This document shows, piece after piece, positions 56,001-64,000 of a DNA stretch of 64,000 nt (its first letter is position 1; each line of letters opens with the position of its first letter). The position numbers and the translations under genes were made by a program. The notes under the pieces are model-generated. The model had not been told where the DNA came from. It was given only the letters and a program-made list of their open reading frames with translations, and made no database searches. The stretch spans positions 238,501 to 302,500 of the forward strand of contig JAODUO010000535.1 in the NCBI GenBank assembly GCA_025642075.2, in the 5' to 3' direction. The DNA comes from Ridgeia piscesae. Lineage: Eukaryota; Annelida; Polychaeta; Sabellida; Siboglinidae.

Positions 56001-57682
56001 TCTGTTACTTTTTCCCTACAACTGGAGACTCACCGAACATGGCCATCTCAGTGTCTTCTGGGAAGGGAGGCATTACGGGGTTGTCATTCACAGCATGCTT
56101 ATTCTGAACTACCATCTTTTTCGTTCGACCTGCAGAAAACCACACATATCACATCGATGCTAAATGGTCCCAGCTGATGGCACCTTTAGGAATTGCATGC
56201 AGCTCCGGTTTTATGAAATGGTGACATTTTAGCAGATTACAGTCAAATGCAAGTAGCAAAGTTGTCACTCGTAAATAACTAATTTAGGCAATTATATTTT
56301 GAGGACTATTTTCTTAGTCTACAAGACTACAAGTATACTACAATGCTTAGCATAACTGGTACAAACCAATATTTATATCAACTGTCATTGGAACAACAAA
56401 CACAAAACACTACATGACTGGGATTATAAATATTGCAACCATTTTGTGCTGTAAAGGACCTACATACTGGCAAACATTTGCTTTCTAGGAGTATGTCAGG
56501 TGTATAAGCAACTACCCTTACCTTCGGGACATCCATCTGCATAATCCTACAATCTTAGACACTTTCTTTGTGTTATGTATCACGGTTGTTTCAATATACA
56601 TTGTGGAATGTTGGCAATATTTTCATTATACCCTGAAGACAGGTCTTTGTTTGACAAAAACTAACGCAACAGTTGCGCCCTCTGCAGGGAGGCTGGCTCA
56701 CATTGATAGTTCCATATTTCTCTGACAGGTAGCAAACCATAAAAACTTATCATATCACCCCCCTTTTTTTGATTGTATTCTTAAAATAATTTCTCAAACT
56801 AAAGTTTGGGGTTAATACTTAAAATGCTTTGACCAAAAAGTTTCTGATTAAACAAATTTAAGGAAGTGATGTTGACGCATTACTTATTTGAAATACTTTA
56901 CAAATGGTGAAATGTGTTTTGTTAGTATATTATATTATTGTGAAAATAATATAACGAATCTACAATGGTTGGGAGTCATTCGTAACTGTCAACATGTTCC
57001 GATGCACACAAACCGCATCGCGGAGGACTGGTTGGAGGCGTCCATGGGCTTTTCCCAATAATTAACATTTATTTTTACTGATATCAGTATGACTGGGTGA
57101 CTTCACCAGGAAGCGAGAGAGGGACGAGGAAGTGTAGCCACCTGGGTACCCAAGAGTAGTACTGGAAGGGAGAATCCTTCTAACGGGTACTGCGCTGTAT
57201 GTGGAGTACACTTTTCATTCTTTTGCCTCTATGAAAAATGATAATGAATTTTTAATATATGTTTTTGAGTGATGGAACGTTTTCAAGAATTTCAACCTGT
57301 AATACAATCTTGCTTAATGCGACCAACCTCATTGCACAAGTCACTATCTTGGTTGTACTTGTACCATAAATGTCTATTGTTGGTGTCACAACAATAAACA
57401 TTTTTATATAATCTGTGAGAAGAGGAGACAGGAAGAATTGTACACTCCGTACGCTTCTGAAAATGATGACAATCATGAATGACCCCTTAGTGAACAGAAC
57501 ACACCTTTCAATGCATCCCGTTCTGCAACCATTACGTATTCACGAACCCGACCTTTCATAGCCAGGGCTTCATTGATGAGGTACAGCTCATTCCCAGGCT
57601 GCTTAAGTAAGGCCATCTTGTTCCCCATTGTGGGAGGACAATGCTGTCCCGCCCCGGCTGAAGCAAATGGCATAGACTGCAT
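53077..57682 (-). CDS. MSRA: Peptide methionine sulfoxide reductase A with a repeat tail
   Basis: Reduces methionine-S-sulfoxide in proteins and free Met, using thioredoxin. Three coding exons in frame: 57682-57505, 55510-55398, 54231-53077, giving 481 residues; typical animal MsrA is about 200-240. Core motifs: GMGCFWGAE with catalytic Cys79, VGYAMGYTPNPMYREVCSEK then TGHAEVV (Glu122), NHDPTMGMAQGNDRGTRYRS (Asp147), FYYAEDYHQQYLHKN, and GYCGDGGTGIPC with probable resolving cysteines 225 and 234. From about residue 250 an added hydrophilic tail is dominated by NRAVDNHAAV-like repeats. The ATG at 57682 lies 4 nt after an AG acceptor, so an upstream exon (non-coding or with an earlier start) is likely. 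An internal Met19-Gly-Asn resembles the N-myristoylated start known for mammalian MsrA. Confidence 0.92.
53149..53732 (-). repeat. MSRA: In-frame 30-bp coding minisatellite in MSRA tail
   Basis: About 16 RAVDN cores in 10-residue units (NRAVDNHAAV, NRAVDNHAPG, NRAVDNQAAG) plus 5-residue half units (NRAAV, NHAAV). All length differences are multiples of 15 nt, so the frame stays open to KERSRKQDDKNQ and the stop. The opposite strand is also stop-free through the array, which creates long shadow frames. Confidence 0.95.
54330..54480 (+). repeat. Dispersed repeat, copy B (MSRA intron)
   Basis: Second copy of the element at 39717. A third partial copy follows at 54614-54660 (ACCCAGGCTCCACAAGGTAG). 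Confidence 0.6.
54721..55397. other. MSRA intron between exons 2 and 3 (part)
   Basis: Apart from the two dispersed-repeat copies near 54330-54660 I see nothing here. Confidence 0.5.
55511..57504. other. MSRA intron between exons 1 and 2
   Basis: 2 kb AT-rich intron, donor AAAG|GTGTGT and acceptor TGATTGTAG. No RNA or mobile element recognised. Confidence 0.6.
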
Positions 57683-59213
57683 GATCCTGGGAAAGAAAGC
57701 ATTACTTCTAAACAAACTAGGCTTGGGCAAGGAATATATTACAAAATAAAATGTTTGACTTAATACAACTTGTTAACTAATATCAAGAATAGCATAACAT
57801 TACCTGTGTCCAAGGACAATAACGTATGCTACATCTATAGCAAATATTACAGAGATCTGAATGTTACTTCCATAGATCATTCATCTTGAAAACAAGAATA
57901 TGATACCTTATTATATTTGGTAAGCATTATATAGAGCAACACATCAGTTGTATATATGTTCAAAATAAAAAGTTACATTAAGTTATGACGATTTATAACA
58001 AACGAATCTTCTAAATGGCTCGATGCGGTTGATACAGAATATGGAATTCCCTGAGTTCAGGAATTTCCTAACCGATTCCTGTGCGGATATGTTTCAAATC
58101 ATTATAAAGAAAGAGTCAATTTGTTGAAGCTGCATAACAAAAGTTATTCAAAGTGGCTGTACGTACATACATGTAACTTTGTTTTAATTCCGTAGTAAAT
58201 AAAGTATGTTTTGCGGATGGAAGGTATACAAACTTGCGTGTAATTACTTCATGAATATCAACGAGAACCAACTAATGTGGCAGTTAAAATTCTTTAATTT
58301 GTTGTAAATCATTGTAATTTAACTTTTGTATTTGAACATGCATACAAATGAAGTGTTGATCTTGTTGTCACACAGAATGTTGATGTCTATTAATGAAGTT
58401 AGTTGCTGTTTCATATATTGTACCATAGGAGTACGAGGTATTGCGGTAGAGCGATATTTAGGAGGCTGTCTTATCTTGTAAAAATGTGGATTGATGTCGG
58501 AACCTCCATCTTTCAAGCGTGTCCCAACCAAGTTTGTTCAGTAATCCTGTTACACTTGTCCTGCAGTGTCGGATATTTAGTGTAATTCTCTCTGCGCTTC
58601 TTTTAATTTTTCAAGGGTATCAATATTATTTTTAGCGTGATGTGTCCCTGGCCTAGGTCCTAGGCTAGGACATTTTGCCAGTTAAAAATACAGATACAGA
58701 CCTAAATGTAAACAAATATGCCACAACTCACATTAGAAATATTATTCGAACCACATGTTTTGTCTGTAATATCAGCATTTAAACACCGTTTTATACAGTT
58801 CTAAGAACTTGTTAAAAAAATAATTTGTTTACTGTTTGTTGAAACCGAACATTACCTGGAACGGACGAAATATCTGCGCAACACAATGTATTATTCCAAC
58901 CATTTACACCGCCCCAAAATAATGTTGTCTCTACGAAACCCGATAGATGGGGTAACTGTTTTAACAGCGCACTAGTTTCTTTTGTTTTCAGTCACTGTGC
59001 AACAGTAATTTCCTGACAACCTATACATAATATATAAAAACAGGCTCATTGGTCAAAATCAATATATTGTTCAAATGATTTTATAATATAACTGAAGCTG
59101 TAATGATAATCGAAAAATTAACTTTTAGGATTATGTAATGTAATAATAATAATTATTAATATTACCCATATAATGGAGGTACAGTTTGCAATGAGGTATG
59201 TGCATAACACATA
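57683..59213. other. Region upstream of MSRA exon 1
   Basis: Starts with a good acceptor (TTTCTTTCCCAG on the minus strand, 57687-57698). No convincing upstream exon could be assigned; otherwise AT-rich and featureless. Confidence 0.5.
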
Positions 59214-59487
59214 CTGCTAAAATTATAATTTATTGTGAATTTACTACAGTTTACTACATCTTCATGTGGATTTACTATGATAAAGGCATAGTAAAACGAA
59301 GTATACTGTAGTTTACTATAAATTACTATGATTTTACTGTAATTTACTATGTTTTACTATGTCACATACGGATTTACAATGTTGAAAGCATGATAAAATA
59401 AAATATACTGTGGTTTATTATGGTTTACTGTGATTTACTATGATTTACTATGGATTTACCATAGTAAACTGTGGTAATTTTTAGCAG
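59214..59487. mobile_element. MITE-like repeat with CTGCTAAAATTA ends and TTTACTATG core repeats
   Basis: Ends CTGCTAAAATTA (left) and TAATTTTTAGCAG (right) are inverted copies. The interior is built of loose TTTACTATGATT / TTTACTACAG units. No target duplication established. Confidence 0.55.
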
Positions 59488-60897
59488 GGTGCAGATAGTA
59501 ATAGACACAATAAAATATAATATGTACACAGTGGCTTTTAGTAGTATTTAGTAAGGTTCAGCAATAAAATAAAAGTGTACGTGTTATTGTCATGCTGTTC
59601 TAAAGCTACAAGGATGCACATACCAAAGAGTAGACGTAACGACAGAAAACGAGCCAGTCTCAATATTGGTATTGACTTTAGGGACATAAAGTAAATCAGA
59701 ACTAGATGACCGAAGCTGGACATGTTTTCTCACAGGAGTAAACAATGCATGTAAATACGATGGCTGCTTACAGGAAGGTCTGTCTGTCAGGCAGTAATAA
59801 TACAGGTTAGTAAGAGTACGGATCAGTAATAATAATGATAAGTAATAGTACAGAATGCAACTTTAAAGATAATACGATATCGGACAGAAAACTAACACAG
59901 AGACTTTAGAAGCGGCATAGAACGAGTAAAACGTGCACACATAGTCATAACCCTGGCTAAACAATTCTGAACACATTTCGGAGCGAAATTGCTATAGTTT
60001 TTGCAGTAGTAAAGAGGCAAATGCCGACGAATACGCCGTTAATCACGAATATGATAATAACACTTTCAACAAATTTGAGCAATGTGTTCTCTAATATTAA
60101 AGTTGTCATCAAAATGACTCCTAAATTCCGTGTTAAAACTGCAGGCTTCACATTAACGTGCTGACTAAGTAGGAATGTAGGGAAGACATTCTTATTTTTC
60201 ATATATCTGTACCAATAATAAGAAACTCTGCTTTATCTGCATTAGCTTTACTCTACTCTCAGTCAACCAGTGATAATGTCATCAAGACAATCTCTAAGTT
60301 AAGTTGCTGTCGGTGTAATTGTCCCCAAACTGAAGCCTGACTAACACCACATGAAACATTAAATAATCACGAAAACAATCCCCATTGTTAACTCTCTTGT
60401 GATAATGTATCGTAGATCGATTTGATCCTTTGTATACGCCTCACCGGACCTGCGCTAGTTCCCACGTAGTCGTCTGCCAGCCTGCCATGTTTAATAAAGT
60501 TGTTATGTTCGACACCGAGAAAGTTATCCTTACCAGAGACAGGTTATGACATCTCTGGTGTCAACCACTAACATAAGATTTAAACTAACTTAATAGCTAC
60601 ACCAGCTACACATTACAACAAAGACAAACGATCCAAGAGAATATTATGATTAATAATATCAAGCAAGGTATGCGCAGAAACTTTACCATTATCCATACTT
60701 ACAGTTATAAAGTGTGCACTTTTAAGAGATCAATCTCCGTAGAATGAAATTGTTTGTATGAAGATTGAAATTCATTTGAAAGATGATTAAATGTTGAATT
60801 AGTAAAAGATCCAAGGCATTTGCTACAACAAGAAACAGGTCTTTATTTTTTCAAGTGATTTTTCGGTAAAGTCATCTTCTAGTAGTGTTCGAATAAA

Positions 60898-61632
60898 ATG
60901 ACTTCAGATATTACATGTAGCATATATACTCTGGAATACGCATGTCCAGCATGGTCGACCTCACTCACATTGGGTCTCCAAAGCGATATGGAGCGTGTAC
61001 AAAGACGTGCTATGAACATCATATACCCGAACACTCCCTATATCGAAGCATTAGCGAATGCACAGCTGACTTCTCTGAAACAAAGACGTGCGCAGTTATG
61101 TGAACATTTCTTCAAACAAATCGAACAGCCGCAGCACAAACTGCATAAACTACTACCAAAACCAAGGACCACAACACATAATACACGATGCCGTACTCGA
61201 TACTCTTTACCCAGAGTAAAAACCAACAGGACCAAGAACTGTTTCATTAACTGGTGTCTGTTCAACCAAAAGAACTCACAGTGACTCTTAAAAAACTTTC
61301 GTGCATGCTGATATGGATATGTGTAAAATATTGTAAAGCCTTAATTTATTTTTTAGATCTATTTATTTTAATGTTTTAAACTACTTAATTTTTTTAATAC
61401 GTTTAGTCAAATACACTTTAACATAAAATATGTTTTAATGTCTTAAATTATTTTAATTATTTTTATTGATACATATCGTATATTCTCTACAGTATAATTT
61501 ATATTTACGCTAATGTCTAAAATTATATATTATTTGAATCTATTTTAACAAATATACTTTGCATGTTTTATGTACTCATTTCAGTCTTTTTGATTGCCCA
61601 GAGAGAGTGAAATAAACTATTATTATTATTAT
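60898..61632 (+). pseudogene. 5'-truncated LINE, C-terminal part of reverse-transcriptase ORF and 3' UTR
   Basis: Frame 60898-61284 encodes LEYACPAWSTSLTLGLQSDM, ERVQRRAMNIIYPNTPYIEA, LTSLKQRRAQLCEHFFKQIE and SLPRVKTNRTKNCFINWCLF, the post-RT C-terminal region of CR1/Jockey-type LINEs ('LEYACPVW...Q.RALRII...L..RR..LC..FF'). The first Met is simply where the frame happens to open. After the stop an AT-rich 3' UTR runs to AATAAACTATTATTATTATT, a typical microsatellite tail. Confidence 0.8.
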
Positions 61633-62759
61633 ATGTTTTTTTAAAGCAAATTTTTCATATTACAACAATAAAAAGAGAGAACTCGACGTCAAATGAAATG
61701 TTTTAATCGTGGTGTCAGTCTGCTAATGTAAAATCTGAGGCAACGTTCACAGTATACAATTTTAGCACATATATTTATAAATTATTACATGGAATACTAC
61801 ATATTACTAGAAATTAAATATCAACCTCAATGATAACAGTCAACGTCTTCTGTCAGTGTTGTGTCTCTTTTACATATCTCATAATAAAGTCAGTTTAAAT
61901 TCGAAAATTAATTTAAAACAAAAACGTAAAAGTACAATATTATTTATTACAGCCTGCACTGTAGGCCATTTTATGAGCTCGGACAAAAATTTTCATATTT
62001 AATATTAACAATTGATTTACTCATTGACACTTTCTAAATTAATAGTTGGTTTTGCATACTTGCACTGAGACTAAAGACAAAGCAAAGTCGGCGAAGTCGA
62101 ATTCATGACTGACTGTTTTGACAGGTTTTTTTCTTCACAGTGGGGCTTGGGGCTTGATTGAAACTATAGCTGTCTGTCATGAAAAACATTTCTTAGTTTT
62201 GGTTGTGCCTGAAAACTATTACTGCAGAATCAGGTGATACCATGATAAATTAGCATTAGAACGCAGATAACCCATGCCCCATTTAATGACAGGGTAGCCT
62301 ATGGCTATGTAAACATAGCATCTGTGTGCAAGGCCGAGGGCCCACGGCCCACGTGCGGTGTCAGTGTGAACGCTGTCCAAAACACTTGCTCTCTTTCTTC
62401 CAAGATTGTTTTACAAAATCTACCACTGCATGAATGGTCTTTTGCAGCACTATCAAACGTTGCACAGTATAATTACGTAGATGTCTTTCCACTAAGAACG
62501 TGAACTAGCGTTTTATCATGCAGACAACAACGACATCGCCTATCACCCATAGCCAACGGCAACGTGTAACAAGATCGCTGATTGGGTGAATAATGAGTGA
62601 TTCCCGCCATTTGCCAATCACGCGGGCGTTTACAAAATATGACTTCCACGGCACAGTGCATGGAAGTCTTCATGTACGCACGACAACATTTTAGACACAT
62701 TGCATAATAAGGTATAGATAAAATGTAACAAAACGAACGTTAATAAATAGACTCATATT
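61633..62759. other. AT-rich non-coding stretch
   Basis: No gene or repeat supported. Short frames at 62473-62700 have no recognisable similarity. Confidence 0.5.
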
Positions 62760-63015
62760 GAGACTCATGTTATTAACGTTGTTCTATTTTTTCTGTGAAG
62801 CCGAAGGGTCGCGTTACGGAAACGTCGACGGTGGTCAGTAGGGGATTGAAACCACTTTATATTAAATTTAAAAACCGGAAGCCCGAACTGGCCCGACAGC
62901 TTTAAAACACGCGTCGGGCCATCGCGCCAATGCCAATGTCGAGACCTGCCGATAATACACATGTTGCGGTTCATACGCGAAAAATGACGTGAAATTTGTG
63001 CAAAATGGCGGCGTG
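62760..63015. promoter_or_regulatory. CpG-richer patch, possible promoter
   Basis: Contains many CpGs in an AT-rich setting (CGCGTTACGGAAACGTCGAC, ACGCGTCGGGCCATCGCGCC) and AAAATGGCGGCG, a YY1-like motif. It could be the distal promoter of MSRA (minus strand) or of a gene to the right. Speculative. Confidence 0.3.
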
Positions 63016-64000
63016 TTTCAATTATAAATTATCCACTTTTGTAACAGCAGGTGGTGCCACTGAACAGTTTCATGAATTCAGTAGTCCGTGGCACGATCTG
63101 GTAGTCTTCTTAATTTCCGACCCTGCATTAGATAAAATAATACGTAACTAATAAACAATACTTCACATATAAACACTCTAATTATTATTACATCACACAA
63201 GGAACACAACTGTAACACACATAGTATATTATAATGATTTCTTAATTTGGCCTAAATGTGCTTTCTACAAATTTACAGAATACAGTATTTTTTGCAAAAG
63301 TGTTGTGTAATTTATTAACATTCTTAATAATCGATAATAATTACATCTTGTTTGATTTCATTACCCTACTAATTTACGCACGCAAGGTACTGTAATCAAC
63401 ATGTCAGACGTAGTTATATTAACCATATTTCTAGTACCCATTAAGTTAACAAATTTTTAATGTTTGACATACTTATTGGTAACACAATTGACATACTTAA
63501 CGCACTAGAAAGGATGGGGAGGACTTGCGTGCTGGTATCATTTGATCGAAAGTGTTTATGAGACCCAAATATATTTGGCCGAAATTTACTAAATTAGGTA
63601 ACTACTGAGAGAGTCAAATACATTTTGTTGAACATTACTAAATTGCTACGCGAGCGACCAACACTCATCTTAGTGACATTCTACCGACACCTGTTTAGTT
63701 TATATACAACAACCTGACAATCTGGCAATAGAATACGTCTTGTCTCTGCATGGCAGGCAGTTTATACACCTATACTAATTTACAATCTAATTCGCGGACT
63801 CGTTATGCGATATTTCAAGACATCCGACACGCAGTAATTCTACCACTGACCGACTGACATTGACCACCCGATGTGAAGGTTAAACAGGCAATTCAAGTCT
63901 AATTGTAACACTATTGTTGACTATTACAGGCCCCTGTAAGCAAGTATCGTATAAACGTCTATTTTGTCCTGCCCTCAAAGGCTTTCACGGATGATATTTT
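63016..64000. other. Right edge, no feature recognised
   Basis: AT-rich sequence without an open frame, RNA or repeat I can support. Confidence 0.5.

Noticed and set aside
59538..59723. Candidate mitochondrial presequence exon for MSRA (MSSFGHLVLIYFMSLKSIPI)
   Set aside because: It has a GTATGT donor but ends in phase 1, whereas the MSRA acceptor at 57686 needs phase 2 to stay in frame with the core.
62473..62974. Two minus-strand frames of 69-75 codons in a CpG-rich patch
   Set aside because: No recognisable domains, no convincing splice link to MSRA; kept only as a weak promoter suggestion.

Overview
This is nuclear DNA of an invertebrate animal. Genes are split into many short GT-AG exons separated by AT-rich introns that are loaded with tandem repeats and DNA transposons. 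The transposon set (a TTAA-target Kolobok-like element, a hAT element, LINE tails, a tRNA-headed SINE, and a CXC-type transposon protein known mostly from molluscs and fish) suggests a marine invertebrate, possibly a lophotrochozoan such as a mollusc. That placement is an inference; nothing here fixes the species.

Three host genes account for the coding content. (1) Minus strand, 503-7063: EIF4H, an RRM translation-initiation factor, six exons seen, last exon beyond the left edge. (2) Plus strand, 7147-50686: a complete 36-exon MYBBP1A (Myb-binding protein 1A, Pol5 family), modelled as about 1,284 residues with every exon phase consistent. (3) Minus strand, 57682-53077: MSRA, peptide methionine sulfoxide reductase A, with a normal catalytic core and an unusual tail of about 230 residues made largely of tandem repeats. 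EIF4H and MYBBP1A are head to head with only 83 bp between their ATGs, so they must share a very compact promoter. MYBBP1A and MSRA are tail to tail.

Region by region: 1-7063 EIF4H with two intronic minisatellites (58 bp and 23 bp units); 7147-16752 MYBBP1A exons 1-4, with intron 1 holding a hAT element (perfect 8-bp target duplication), a second hAT-like repeat and an apparently intact Kolobok-like transposon; 16991-20188 a long-TIR transposon with a broken CXC-type gene inside intron 4; 20756-50686 the remaining MYBBP1A exons, with many satellites; 50687-53076 AT-rich convergent spacer; 53077-57682 MSRA; 57683-64000 mostly non-coding, with a small MITE-like repeat, a truncated LINE and a CpG-richer patch.

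The most unusual signal is that three large minisatellites in MYBBP1A are built on splice junctions. A 35-bp array repeats the exon 5 end plus its 5' splice site about 51 times. A 32-bp array repeats the exon 14 3' splice site plus the first 9 exon bases about 71 times. A 26-bp array repeats the exon 24 3' splice site plus the exon start about 13 times. In each case the array runs unbroken into the true exon. A fourth minisatellite expanded inside the MSRA coding frame, with all length changes in multiples of 15 nt.
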